DNA of 64,000 nt from Oscillospiraceae bacterium (GTDB lineage: Bacteria > Bacillota > Clostridia > Oscillospirales > Oscillospiraceae), in NCBI GenBank assembly GCA_017516065.1, contig JAFWDQ010000003.1, positions 62,001 through 126,000 of the forward strand, read 5' to 3'. Of this stretch, positions 44,772-53,061 are shown in pieces. The notes beneath the pieces are model-generated. The model did not search any database. It was not told the origin of the DNA and was given only the letters and a program-made list of their open reading frames with translations. The number at the start of each line of letters is the position of its first letter. Position 1 is the first letter of the stretch. The position numbers were made by a program, and so were the translations under genes.

Positions 44772-46406
44772 TCAGCCGTTGGACTCCCGTTCCACCAGCT
44801 TGGTGGCGCGGTAGCGCTCCCGGAGCTTGGGCTTTTCGATCTTGCCGGTGGCGTTCCGGGGCACCTCGGCGAAGATGATCTTCCGGGGGCGCTTGTACCG
44901 GGGCAGTTTCTGACAGAAGCGGTTGATCTCCTCCTCCGTACAGGGATGGTCGGGCTTGAGCTCGATGATGGCCGCGGCGATCTCGCCCAGGCGCTTGTCC
45001 GGCAGGCCGATGACCGCCACGTCCTTGATGGCGTCGTGGGCCCGCAGGAAGTCCTCGATCTGGACGGGATAGAGATTCTCGCCGCCGGAGATGATCACGT
45101 CCTTCTTCCTGTCCACCAGATAGATGAAGCCGTCCTCGTCCTCCCGGGCCATGTCGCCGGTGAACAGCCAGCCGTCGTGGATGGTCTTGGCGGTGGCCTC
45201 GGGGTCGTTGAAGTAGCACTTCATCACGCCGCCGCCCTTGACGGCCAGCTCGCCCACGGTGCCGGGGGCCACGTCGTTGCCTTCCTCGTCCACGATGCGG
45301 GTCTGCCAGCCGTAGCCGGCCTTGCCGATGGCGCCGACCTTATGGATGTTTTCCACGCCCAGATGGACGCAGCCGGGCCCGATGGACTCGGACAGGCCGT
45401 AGTTGGTGTCATAGGCGTGGTTGGGGAAATAGCTCTGCCAGCGGCGGATGAGGCTGGGCGGCACGGGCTGGGCGCCGATGTGCATCAGCCGCCACTGCTC
45501 CAGCTTATAGTCCGAGAGCACCAGATCGCCTCTCTCGATGCTGTCCAGAATATCCTGGGCCCAGGGCACCAGCAGCCACACGATGGTACAGGCCTCCTGG
45601 GAGACGGTCTGCAGGATCCACTCCGGCTTCACGCCCCGGAGCAGGACGGCCTTGCCGCCCACATAGAAGCTGCCGAACCAGTGCATCTTCGCGCCGGTGT
45701 GGTACAGCGGCGGGATGCAGAGGAACACGTCGTCCCGGGTCTGGCCGTGATGATTCTGCTCCACCTGGCAGGAGGTCATCAGGCTCCGGTGGGCGTGGAG
45801 GATGGCCTTGGGGAAGCCGGTGGTGCCGGAGGAGAAATAGATGGCAGCATTCTCGTCGTCGGTGAGGGGGATCTTCGGGTCCTCGGCAGAGAAATAGCGG
45901 GTGAGCTTATCGTAGCTCTCGGCAAAGGAGGGGCAGTCGCTGCCCACGAAGAAGAGCATCTTCAGCCGGTCCACCTTGTCGAAGATGAATTCCATGCGGC
46001 CGATGAACTCCGGGCCGAAGACGATGGTGTCGGCCTCCGACAGCTCCAGGCAGTACTTGATCTCGTCGGCGGTGTAGCGGAAATTCAGAGGCACCGCCAC
46101 GGCGCCTGCCTTTAAAACGCCGAAGTAGACAGGCAGCCATTCCAGACAGTTCATCATCAGGATCGCGACCTTGTCGCCCTTCTCCACGCCGCGGGACAGC
46201 AGCAGATTGGCGAAGCGGTTGGCACGGTCGTCAAATTCCTTCCAGGTCATCTCACGGCGGTACTGGGCCGCGGAGCCGGTCTCGATCAGCTCATATTCCT
46301 TCCAGGTCACTTTGCGGTTCTCCTGGACCTCGGGGTTGACCTCTACCAGGCATACCTCCGGTCCGTACAGAGCGGCGTTGCGGGACAGAATCTCGGTAAT
46401 GGGCAT
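44772..46406 (-). CDS. AMP-forming acyl-CoA synthetase
   Basis: Activates a carboxylic acid to its CoA thioester through an acyl-adenylate; 544 residues. Motifs: SSGTTGFPKA P-loop, GYGWQTRIVD, the GWLFTGDMARED region, DRKKDVIISGGENLYP and a C-terminal GKIEKPKLRE with the catalytic Lys. The acid substrate (fatty or aromatic) cannot be fixed from motifs. The start is ATG 46406 with CAGGAGG upstream. A promoter with a symmetrical operator lies just upstream, within the end of the next gene. Confidence 0.92.
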   Translation of the reverse strand: MPITEILSRNAALYGPEVCLVEVNPEVQENRKVTWKEYELIETGSAAQYRREMTWKEFDDRANRFANLLLSRGVEKGDKVAILMMNCLEWLPVYFGVLKAGAVAVPLNFRYTADEIKYCLELSEADTIVFGPEFIGRMEFIFDKVDRLKMLFFVGSDCPSFAESYDKLTRYFSAEDPKIPLTDDENAAIYFSSGTTGFPKAILHAHRSLMTSCQVEQNHHGQTRDDVFLCIPPLYHTGAKMHWFGSFYVGGKAVLLRGVKPEWILQTVSQEACTIVWLLVPWAQDILDSIERGDLVLSDYKLEQWRLMHIGAQPVPPSLIRRWQSYFPNHAYDTNYGLSESIGPGCVHLGVENIHKVGAIGKAGYGWQTRIVDEEGNDVAPGTVGELAVKGGGVMKCYFNDPEATAKTIHDGWLFTGDMAREDEDGFIYLVDRKKDVIISGGENLYPVQIEDFLRAHDAIKDVAVIGLPDKRLGEIAAAIIELKPDHPCTEEEINRFCQKLPRYKRPRKIIFAEVPRNATGKIEKPKLRERYRATKLVERESNG

Positions 46407-46430
46407 AACGGCACCTCCTGAAAAGCAATA

Positions 46431-46470
46431 AATCACACTGTGATTATACTCTTTTTTCTGCATTATGCAA
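46431..46470 (-). promoter_or_regulatory. Acyl-CoA ligase promoter with overlapping palindromic operator
   Basis: Minus-strand TTGCAT (46470-46465), 16-base spacer, TATAAT (46448-46443). AATCACA-C-TGTGATT (46431-46445) is a 15-base palindrome covering the -10 and the start site, so repression by a dimeric regulator is likely. Confidence 0.7.
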
Positions 46471-47404
46471 GTGTTTTCCCCACTTCACACCGGCGGCGGA
46501 TATCTTCCATGACCCGGCGGTAATAGGCCACATAGTCCCCGTCGAAGGGGATCCCGCCGCAGACACGGATGCCGTAGGCGGTCATCATCTTCTCCGTATG
46601 GGGGTCGATCTCCGGCGCGGGGCGGTAGAAATAGATGCGGCTGTCGGGAAAATGGCGCTTCTTGCAGCAGGCCAGCCACCACAGGTCCATCTCCGACAGA
46701 TCCATGCTGAAGCCCAGCACATAGAGGTCTCCCATCATGAAATAGTCCACCCAGCTGGCGGGGACAAAGCTTCGCCCCCGGGCCAGCGTGCCCTTGTACC
46801 GGCGCAGGAAATGAGGGATGTGCTCCTGGATCTCCCGCAGGAGCTTGCCGTAGTAGTAGTGGCCCATAACCACGGAGCGGGGCGCGCAGACGCTGCCGTG
46901 GATGTGCCAGACCTGCTTCTCGCAGTCCCGGAAGGTCAGGTCCGAGAAGTGGAAGAGGCTGAGCTTTTTCTCCCGCTCCGTCAGCACCCTGGTGGCGCTC
47001 CGGCACCGCTGGTAGTTGTAGGCCGACGGGACGATGCCCGTGGCCTGTTCCAGCTCATAGGTATAGTTGGTGGTAAGGATCGTGGAGATGGGCAGGTCCA
47101 GCAGTTCCTCCAAAAACGCCCGCTGGGCCGGAGAGATCTGCCGCTTCCGCAGACGCAGGGAGATATCCGTCAGCTCCTGCTCCACATGGTCCCCCGTGGC
47201 CAGGACGATCTGCATGGGAGCCGGCATGTCCTGGATCTCCGAAAAGTCATAGGGTACTGCCGCCTTCTCCATAGCGTCCCGGATCAGCTCCTCCCAGGAC
47301 TCGCCGTGGAAGGAACGGTTGATGCCGTTGCCCACAAACAGCACGTCGGGCCGTCGGCTGCCGTGGATCTCCTTCAGCTGCCGCAGCTCCTTTATTCCGG
47401 CCAT
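46463..47404 (-). CDS. Stand-alone SIR2-like domain protein
   Basis: A 313-residue SIR2-superfamily protein. The NAD-binding region reads LFVGNGINRSFHGESW, followed by TTNYTYELE (Asn) and WHIHGSV (His), the residues expected for NAD hydrolysis or deacylation. No zinc Cys set is seen. SIR2-like NADases occur in phage-defence systems, but no partner gene (TIR, nuclease, HerA) is adjacent. The ATG at 47404 follows AAAGGAG. The promoter of the downstream ligase gene lies at its 3' end. Confidence 0.83.
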   Translation of the reverse strand: MAGIKELRQLKEIHGSRRPDVLFVGNGINRSFHGESWEELIRDAMEKAAVPYDFSEIQDMPAPMQIVLATGDHVEQELTDISLRLRKRQISPAQRAFLEELLDLPISTILTTNYTYELEQATGIVPSAYNYQRCRSATRVLTEREKKLSLFHFSDLTFRDCEKQVWHIHGSVCAPRSVVMGHYYYGKLLREIQEHIPHFLRRYKGTLARGRSFVPASWVDYFMMGDLYVLGFSMDLSEMDLWWLACCKKRHFPDSRIYFYRPAPEIDPHTEKMMTAYGIRVCGGIPFDGDYVAYYRRVMEDIRRRCEVGKTLA

Positions 47405-47457
47405 ATGTCTCTCTCCTTTCCTGATTTGACGTCTCCCGGATCGGCGGCGTCAGATCC

Positions 47458-48321
47458 TCAGGCTGCCTCGTCCAGCTGGGGCACGATGTGCTGATAGATA
47501 TATGTCTGTGCAAGCTCGTCGATCCGGCCGCTGTCCTTTTCTCTCTCCAGGAACGCGTTGACATACGCGAGGAGCTCCTCCGCGTCCTTCGGCATCAGCA
47601 CCCCCAGCTGGCCCTGGGTAAAGGGCTCGTCGATCAGAGGCGCGGCGAGCCGGCTGTCCTGACCGACGTAATAGCCGGCCTCCATGATCTCCGTGATCAT
47701 GACGTCCGCTTCCCCCTCCGCGATCAGCGCCGGGATCTCCTGGTTGACGGCGTGAACGATCAGCGTGGCGTCGGGCAGATTTTCCCGGGCAAAGCGCTCG
47801 TTCAGACCGCCCGGATTGACCATGACCCGGACCTCAGGCCGGTCGATGGACTCCAGGCCGGTGTATTTCTCCGCGTCCTCCCCGCGCACCAGAATGGTCT
47901 TCCCGTTCCCGAGATACCCTTCGCTCATAAGTGCCTGCTCTTTCCGATCCTCCGTGACGGTGATGCCGCAGACGGCGAGATCGAATTTCCCGGCAAGGGT
48001 ATCCTCCATCAGCGTCGGCCAGGAGGTGGGAACGTAGATGAGATCCACACCCAGCGATTCGGCCAGGTCCTCCGCCAGCGCCGCGTCAAAGCCGGTATAT
48101 TCCCCGGTCTCCGGGTCCAGCCAGGACATGGGCTGATAGTCTCCCGTGGCGCCCACGAGCAGGCAGCCCCGCTCCCGGATCGCCTGCAGATCACCCGCTT
48201 CGCCGTAATACGGCATTTCCGCCTCCGGGCCGAGGTTTTCCTGCCCGCACGCGGCGGCGAACACCAGCACCAGCGTTATGATGAAAAAGGCAATGACGCC
48301 GACAGGTCCGTGTTTTCTCAT
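47458..48321 (-). CDS. Secreted cyclohexadienyl dehydratase (PheC)-like binding-fold lipoprotein
   Basis: A 287-residue lipoprotein (signal ending AAAC, Cys25) of the solute-binding fold. It resembles PheC cyclohexadienyl dehydratase more than transport binders: ATGDYQPMS, GFDAALAEDLAESLG, VPTSWPTLM, NPGGLNERFA and a Glu (E214) in ITEIMEAG where PheC has its catalytic Glu. It may dehydrate prephenate or arogenate outside the cell, or bind a small acid. No ABC permease is adjacent. The start is ATG 48321 with GGGGAG upstream. Confidence 0.85.
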   Translation of the reverse strand: MRKHGPVGVIAFFIITLVLVFAAACGQENLGPEAEMPYYGEAGDLQAIRERGCLLVGATGDYQPMSWLDPETGEYTGFDAALAEDLAESLGVDLIYVPTSWPTLMEDTLAGKFDLAVCGITVTEDRKEQALMSEGYLGNGKTILVRGEDAEKYTGLESIDRPEVRVMVNPGGLNERFARENLPDATLIVHAVNQEIPALIAEGEADVMITEIMEAGYYVGQDSRLAAPLIDEPFTQGQLGVLMPKDAEELLAYVNAFLEREKDSGRIDELAQTYIYQHIVPQLDEAA

Positions 48322-48474
48322 GGCTCCCCGTCTCTCTTCCCGCTGTAAAAAACAGCTGTATTTCAAATAAAATTTTACCACGGCCGCAAAGGATAGTCAA
48401 TGTACCGCCGACCGCCGGCCAGGGTCTTCCGGTAAACGGCGCGGAGAAGATCGCTGAGATCTACAGCTTCCCAA

Positions 48475-48519
48475 AAAGGACCGGCCCTGAAGCCTTTGGC
48501 TTCAGGGCCGGTTTGTTTA
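48475..48519 (-). terminator. Intrinsic terminator after the hypothetical gene
   Basis: Minus-strand CCGGCCCTGAAGCC stem of 14 pairs, loop AAA, then TCCTTTTTGG. Confidence 0.9.
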
Positions 48520-48529
48520 TAAGTCGGCG

Positions 48530-49099
48530 TCAGAGCACCTCGAATTCCCCGATGGTGAAAACCCGTCCATCCGGGGCTGTAACGAAGACCTCCTCGCCGG
48601 ATGAGGTCAGGTCCACCGTATACCCGTTTTTCGTCAGGGACTTGTCCAGATCCTGTCGTACTTTCAGCCGGGCCTCGTCGGGAGACTCCGCGGCCATATA
48701 CCAGCCCATCCCCTTCGCAAGCAGGTCCAGCAGGACAAGGTCTTTCGGCGTACCCGGCGCCTCCGCATCCTTCACGCTGCACCGGACGATATAGATCGTC
48801 TCAAGCTTCTCCGCGAAGGGCGTCGCCTGAATGAGGATGTTGCAGTTCTTACCCTGGTAGATGCAAATCTCCGGGGCCTCGATGCTCACCCGGAGGCAGT
48901 GATAATCGTGGATCTCCATCCAGCCGGAGGCAGAGTGTACCAGGCGGTACTCCTTGGGGACCTGGACGGTGCCGTCCGCCAGCAGCGCGGCATACTCGCC
49001 GTCCTTCCCCATGTGCAGCTCACAGGATCCGTTTGCATCCTGAATGGTCAGCGTGGCCGTATCGGACGAGCCGATGGGAATCAGCCTAAAAGGTTCCAT
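48530..49099 (-). CDS. Hypothetical cytosolic protein
   Basis: I do not recognise a family. The 189-residue protein has no signal peptide or membrane helix. It alternates short beta-like stretches (TATLTIQDANGSCELHMG, LRVSIEAPEICIYQG) in the first half with a helical segment (about 115-150) and a beta-rich end. The ATG at 49099 follows AAAGGAG. It has its own strong promoter and terminator, so it is monocistronic. Confidence 0.72.
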   Translation of the reverse strand: MEPFRLIPIGSSDTATLTIQDANGSCELHMGKDGEYAALLADGTVQVPKEYRLVHSASGWMEIHDYHCLRVSIEAPEICIYQGKNCNILIQATPFAEKLETIYIVRCSVKDAEAPGTPKDLVLLDLLAKGMGWYMAAESPDEARLKVRQDLDKSLTKNGYTVDLTSSGEEVFVTAPDGRVFTIGEFEVL

Positions 49100-49134
49100 T
49101 TTCTGTTCTCCTTTCTTGTTTTTCGTCCTCTATT

Positions 49135-49163
49135 GTTATACCGTTTGTCCGCCGGATTGTCAA
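49135..49163 (-). promoter_or_regulatory. Promoter of the hypothetical gene
   Basis: Minus-strand TTGACA (49163-49158), 17-base spacer, TATAAC (49140-49135). Confidence 0.78.
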
Positions 49164-49342
49164 TACGGCTGTCGTGCGTCTTTCCCGCATCCTCCCCCGG
49201 TTTTTGCCCGCCGTGAAAACGGATCGCACAGAGGAAACGGCAATCATAATCCGCGGGCCGGCCGTTTTCTCCCGTTCCGATCTTCAAAAAATGCTTGCTG
49301 CCGTGTTTCGGCGGCAGTCTGATCCGACTTCCGGTAAAAGGC

Positions 49343-49371
49343 TTTAAAATAAGGGAATTATATGTTATATT
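49343..49371 (+). promoter_or_regulatory. Possible promoter of the SLH/SH3 gene
   Basis: TTTAAA at 49343, 17-base spacer, TATATT at 49366, 85 bases before the start codon. The rest of the 356-base spacer holds only a small CTGCCG stem near 49302. Confidence 0.42.
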
Positions 49372-49455
49372 GAACGCAGTGATAACCGGACGTCGGAGCG
49401 GCTCTCTCGCCGTTCTCCGGTAAAACTCAAAATCTAACTGGAAAGAGGCGATACC

Positions 49456-51015
49456 ATGAAACGCGGAACGAATAAGATCCCGGCCCTGCTGCTCGCTGTT
49501 CTCCTGGTCGTGAGTCTGCTGCCCCTGTGCGGTGTGACGGCTTTGGCAGACGAAGATCCGGAATGCTGTTATTTGAATCTATATCTCGATACTGAGGATG
49601 AGTATCCCATCGGATCGCAGGAGGTGGCAAAGGGCGCCGTCCCCATCAAGCCGGAAGATCCGGGACGGGACGGAATGACCTTCATGGGCTGGTATGCCGA
49701 CACAGACCTGACCGTCCTCTTTGACTTCTCCGCGCCGCTGTATGCTGACACAGATATTTACGCCAGGTTCGTCAGCAATGACGACATGGTGCGCGTATAC
49801 TTCTTCCTGGGCCCCGACGAGGAGCGTCCCTATGATGATCAGACGCTGGTAAAGGGCCAGCCCGCCCAGAAGCCCGTTGATCCCTCCAACGGCGAACTGG
49901 TATTCGCAGGATGGTATTCGGATCGCGGCCTGGAAAACAAGTATGACTTTTCAACGCCGGTAGAGGACGATCTTGATCTGTTCGCCCGCTTCGTCAGCGA
50001 GGACGACTGCTATACGGTCTTGATCTACCTGGATGCGAATGCTCAGGAGCCTACGGCCGGATACTCGGTGCCCAAGGGAGACCCCTGCCCCGAGCCCGGG
50101 GCCCCCGGCAGGGAAGGATATGAATTCGGCGGCTGGTATACGGACTCCGCGCTGACGGAACCGGCTGACTTCACCGCCCCGCGCAGCGAGGACGTATCCC
50201 TCTACTGCAAGTGGACGGAGAACAGCCCGGAGCCCTCTCCGGAACCGACCCCGGAACCGACCCCGGAACCGACCCCTGAACCGACTCCTGAGCCGACTCC
50301 TGAGCCGACCCCGGAGCCGATCTCCTGCACGGTGAATGTGGATTCTCTGGATGTATGGCAGGATCCCGACAGCACCGGCGCCTCTCTCGGCGTCATTGCC
50401 AAAGGAGACAGCGTCAAGGTGGTGGAGACCCGGGGGAGCTTTTCCAAAATCGAGTTCCAGGACGGGTACGGCTGGGTCATGAGCGAGTCTCTGACGCCTG
50501 CGGGCGACGCGCTGTCCAACCCCTTTACGGACGTGAAGGAGGAGGACTACTTCTATGAGCCCGTCCTCTGGGCCTTCTATCACGATCCCCAGATCACCAA
50601 CGGCATGACCGACACCACCTTCGGCCCCGACCTCACCGTTACCCGGGGCCAGTGCGTCACCTTCCTGTGGCGTGCCATGGGCAAGCCGGAGCCCACCCTC
50701 ACGGAAAATCCCTTCACCGACGTGCCTGCCGATCAGTATTATTATACGGCCGTGCTTTGGGCGGTGGAGAACGGGATCACCAACGGCGTCACTGAAACCA
50801 CCTTCGCCCCCGATATGACCCTCAGCACCGCCCATATCGCCACCTTCCTGTACCGGGCCCTGGAAGTCGGCCCCGACGGCTGGTATCCGGACGCGGCTGA
50901 TTGGGCCGCCGCGGATCACCTGCTGGACGACACCGGCCTGACCGTGGCCCCCGAGGTGAACTGCCCCCGGGGCGCGGTGGTCACCTTCCTGTATCGGGAA
51001 AAGGCCCGCCTGTAA
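49456..51015 (+). CDS. Secreted InlB-repeat / SH3 / SLH surface protein
   Basis: A 519-residue protein. The signal peptide (1-32) ends TALADE. Three InlB B-repeat-like units follow (about 40-255), each with a GWY signature (FMGWYADTDL, FAGWYSDRGL, FGGWYTDSAL). Then come a Pro-Glu-Pro-Thr linker, an SH3-like domain (about 295-345, KGDSVKVVET and YGWVMSESL) and SLH repeats (about 350-519). It is probably wall-anchored with an adhesive outer part. The ATG at 49456 follows AAAGAGG. Confidence 0.9.
   Translation: MKRGTNKIPALLLAVLLVVSLLPLCGVTALADEDPECCYLNLYLDTEDEYPIGSQEVAKGAVPIKPEDPGRDGMTFMGWYADTDLTVLFDFSAPLYADTDIYARFVSNDDMVRVYFFLGPDEERPYDDQTLVKGQPAQKPVDPSNGELVFAGWYSDRGLENKYDFSTPVEDDLDLFARFVSEDDCYTVLIYLDANAQEPTAGYSVPKGDPCPEPGAPGREGYEFGGWYTDSALTEPADFTAPRSEDVSLYCKWTENSPEPSPEPTPEPTPEPTPEPTPEPTPEPTPEPISCTVNVDSLDVWQDPDSTGASLGVIAKGDSVKVVETRGSFSKIEFQDGYGWVMSESLTPAGDALSNPFTDVKEEDYFYEPVLWAFYHDPQITNGMTDTTFGPDLTVTRGQCVTFLWRAMGKPEPTLTENPFTDVPADQYYYTAVLWAVENGITNGVTETTFAPDMTLSTAHIATFLYRALEVGPDGWYPDAADWAAADHLLDDTGLTVAPEVNCPRGAVVTFLYREKARL
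50227..50322 (+). repeat. Pro-Glu-Pro-Thr coding repeat
   Basis: Seven or so 12-base units related to CCGGAACCGACC; identical adjacent copies make length change by slippage likely. Confidence 0.85.
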
Positions 51016-51029
51016 ACAGAAAAAACAAA

Positions 51030-51105
51030 CCCCCGCCGAAACGCAGGCGCGTTCGGCAGGGGCGCAGATCGAAACCGGAGCGGTGGAAACGCGGCTCCGG
51101 TTTTG
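51030..51105 (+). terminator. Tandem hairpins after the SLH/SH3 gene
   Basis: A CCCC-GCCGAA-type stem at 51030-51062, then AAACCGGAGC/GCTCCGGTTT at 51072-51104 ending in TTTTGACTTT. The second looks like the terminator. Confidence 0.7.
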
Positions 51106-51111
51106 ACTTTA

Positions 51112-51642
51112 TCAGATATTGAACCGGTCGTATCGGGAACAGCAGTCCAGACAGACTTTCTTTCCGTCGGCGATCCGGATCCAGTAGGCGCCGGTCCCCT
51201 CGCCGCAGCACTCGCAGCGGTAGGTCTCGAAGATCCGGGCCGTCTCCGGCAGCGGGATCGTCGTTTCCTTCACATCGAAGAGGTCCTGATAGCTGCTCTC
51301 AAGAAAGTACCGCTCGTAATCGCCGTCCGGCACGTCCTTCGGCGCGCCGCGAAACGACAAACGGACGGATTTTCCGGTCTTGCGGTCATAAAAGGAAAAG
51401 GCCTGCTTGCCCCGGATATGGAACATCAGATTTCCCTTGCCGGCGGTGCAGCCCAGCAGCACCTGGATCGCGTCCACGCCGCAGGCGTCGTTTTCCGTGA
51501 TGCAGACGATCTCCTCGTCCCCGGAAAACGTCAGCCCCAGCAGCTCGGCGGCATACCGGGCCGCCTGAAAGCCGATGGCCAGCCCGCCGCAGGAATGCCC
51601 GTGGAAAGCGACGGCCTTTTCCCATAGCTGTTTCTGATCCAT
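51112..51642 (-). CDS. FmdE family protein with C-terminal zinc finger
   Basis: A 176-residue protein of the FmdE group (named after formylmethanofuran dehydrogenase subunit E). The N-terminal FHGHSCGGLAIGF and later ENDACGVDAIQVLLGCTAGKGN (in part) are the family's Cys/His metal site; the C-terminal CECCGEG and CLDCC form a zinc finger. Bacterial FmdE proteins have no firm function. The start is ATG 51642 with CAGGAGGGG upstream. Longer upstream frames run into the tRNA-derived repeat and are not real. Confidence 0.87.
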   Translation of the reverse strand: MDQKQLWEKAVAFHGHSCGGLAIGFQAARYAAELLGLTFSGDEEIVCITENDACGVDAIQVLLGCTAGKGNLMFHIRGKQAFSFYDRKTGKSVRLSFRGAPKDVPDGDYERYFLESSYQDLFDVKETTIPLPETARIFETYRCECCGEGTGAYWIRIADGKKVCLDCCSRYDRFNI

Positions 51643-51732
51643 AGTATCCCCTCCTGAGAGCATACTACCATGGCTGACATGGGGATAGCAAGAGGGGATT
51701 TTTATTTGGGGAACGTTTGGAGAAAAACGGAG

Positions 51733-51794
51733 AAAAAAACAGAGGCAGCCCCCAAAGGGCTGCCTCGTTTTCATGGCGGAGAAGGAGGGATTCG
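51733..51794 (-). repeat. Duplicated tRNA-Ser 3' end plus terminator, copy 1
   Basis: The terminator stem GAGGCAGCCC/GGGCTGCCTC, the spacer and the last 22 bases of tRNA-Ser (CCA end through the T-arm) match 51872-51931 almost base for base. The rest of the tRNA is absent here. Confidence 0.85.
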
Positions 51795-51871
51795 CTTTTC
51801 TGCGGAAAAGCCACGCCGGTTGCAAGGCGCCACCGGCGCCTTGCCAAGAGCCGGCTTTCGAATCCCTCCCC
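51795..51871. other. 77-bp palindromic insert between tRNA 3' copies
   Basis: It contains GCAAGGCGCC-ACC-GGCGCCTTGC (51820-51842 region) and ends with TTCGAATCCCTCC, an inverted copy of the tRNA T-arm. The unit can fold into a long stem-loop with the T-arm of copy 1. Confidence 0.7.
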
Positions 51872-51903
51872 AAAAAACAGAGGCAACCCAAAAGGGCTGC
51901 CTC
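51872..51903 (-). terminator. tRNA-Ser terminator
   Basis: Minus-strand GAGGCAGCCC, loop TTTT, GGGTTGCCTC, then TGTTTTTT, a few bases past the CCA end. Confidence 0.88.
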
Positions 51904-51910
51904 GTTTTCA

Positions 51911-52003
51911 TGGCGGAGAAGGAGGGATTCGAACCCTCGAGGAGCTTTTGACCCCTACACGATTTCCAATCGTGCGCGCTCGACCAAACTACGCGACTTC
52001 TCC
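51911..52003 (-). tRNA. tRNA-Ser (anticodon GGA)
   Basis: A long-variable-arm tRNA read on the minus strand. Acceptor GGAGAAG pairs with CTTCTCC; the anticodon stem CACGA/TCGTG encloses TTGGAAA with anticodon GGA; the variable arm GGGG...CTCC and the T-arm GAGGG-TTCGAAT-CCCTC are intact. Discriminator G and CCA are encoded. It decodes UCC and UCU. Confidence 0.96.
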
Positions 52004-52059
52004 GTGTGTTTGCTCAAGATATGGACGCGCTGCCGTTCCGTCCGGCAACAGCAGAAAAT

Positions 52060-52087
52060 ATTATACCATATTTTTTGCCGTCGTCAA
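52060..52087 (-). promoter_or_regulatory. tRNA-Ser promoter
   Basis: Minus-strand TTGACG (52087-52082), 16-base spacer with TGG before the -10, TATAAT (52065-52060). Confidence 0.78.
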
Positions 52088-52212
52088 GGGCTTTTGAAAA
52101 AAATATGCCGTCTCACGCAAGGGTCTGCCGCGATCCCGGCCCGGAACGGGCGAAGCGGGCAAAATCCCCCGTTTCCCCGCAAAAAAAGCTGTGGTACTGT
52201 GCAGTTTTCGGC

Positions 52213-52241
52213 TTGACAAAGGCAGATTTTTCCGCTATGAT
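52213..52241 (+). promoter_or_regulatory. Promoter of the tetR-efflux operon
   Basis: TTGACA at 52213, 17-base spacer, TATGAT at 52236. Confidence 0.82.
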
Positions 52242-52256
52242 AGCTTCATGACAATC

Positions 52257-52283
52257 TGTCATGTGACATGCTGTCATGTGACG
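52257..52283 (+). promoter_or_regulatory. Twin palindromic operators for the TetR regulator
   Basis: TGTCATGTGACA (52257-52268) and TGTCATGTGACG (52272-52283), arms TGTCA/TGACA, 15 bases centre to centre, just after the -10. Two dimers on one helix face is a usual TetR arrangement; autorepression is inferred. Confidence 0.75.
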
Positions 52284-52383
52284 GGTTGTCGGAACAAAGT
52301 TTTTCCTCCTGCAACGGGGCCGATCCGCCTCGTTGTCACGCCGCGGCCGTGCCGCCGCTGACCGGGAGAGAAAGAAGGCCGAT

Positions 52384-53013
52384 ATGCCAAGCAACACATT
52401 TTTCAACCTGCCCGACGAGAAGCGGAGCAAGCTGCTCTCCGCCGCCGTGCAGGAGTTCCGGCGAGTCCCCTTCAACGACTCGTCCATCAATAAGATCATC
52501 CAGGCCGCCGAGATACCGAGAGGCAGCTTTTACACCTATTTCGCCGACAAGGAGGATCTGCTGATCTATCTTCTCAACTGCTACTGGAACGATCTGTTCC
52601 GGCTGAGCGTACAGCACCTGCGGGAACATGACGGCGACGTGTTTTCCCTGTTCTATTATATGTTCGAATGCCTGCGTCCCGATCTGCCGGACGACCAGCG
52701 GGACCCGCTGGTGATGGAGCTGTTCGACATCATGCGCATCAACGCCTCCGTCTTCCCCTCCGTTTTCGGCCACTTCCAGAAGTCGGACGCGGAGGACAGA
52801 GCCCTGCAGGAGCTTCTGCCCCTGATCGACACCACGGAACTGCGTATGGACCAGCCAAGGGACCTGATCGCGATCCTCCGCATTCTGTTTGCCCAGACGG
52901 TCATGGCCATCTCCAGTTATCTGAGCGAGCGATGTACCGCCTCCCAGGCCCGGCTGGAGCTGGAAACTGATTTTGAATTCTTGCGTCGGGGCATCCTGCG
53001 GCCGACTTCATAA
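52384..53013 (+). CDS. TetR-family transcriptional regulator
   Basis: A 209-residue TetR repressor. The N-terminal helix-turn-helix is LSAAVQEFRRVPFNDSSI, then IIQAAEIPRGSFYTYFADKEDL; the C-terminal ligand domain is unrelated to well-known members. It reads into the efflux operon 48 bases downstream and has twin operators at its own promoter, so it probably represses the operon until a toxic compound binds. The start is ATG 52384 with AAGAAGG upstream; an ATG at 52333 would lie between the operators and the ribosome site. Confidence 0.93.
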   Translation: MPSNTFFNLPDEKRSKLLSAAVQEFRRVPFNDSSINKIIQAAEIPRGSFYTYFADKEDLLIYLLNCYWNDLFRLSVQHLREHDGDVFSLFYYMFECLRPDLPDDQRDPLVMELFDIMRINASVFPSVFGHFQKSDAEDRALQELLPLIDTTELRMDQPRDLIAILRILFAQTVMAISSYLSERCTASQARLELETDFEFLRRGILRPTS

Positions 53014-53061
53014 TGTAATAATAATGAATTTTTCATTTCCGAAAGAAAGGATTTGACTGAT

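Noticed and set aside
46463..47404. A full SIR2-based defence island
   Set aside because: Neighbours are metabolic or binding-protein genes; no nuclease, TIR or helicase partner is present.
50227..50322. Tandem 12-base repeats as a possible minisatellite or origin iteron
   Set aside because: They encode a Pro-Glu-Pro-Thr linker in the right frame of a surface protein.
51773..52216. Open frames giving MAEKEGFEPS-type peptides
   Set aside because: They are translations across the tRNA-Ser gene and its duplicated 3' end, a well-known source of false proteins.
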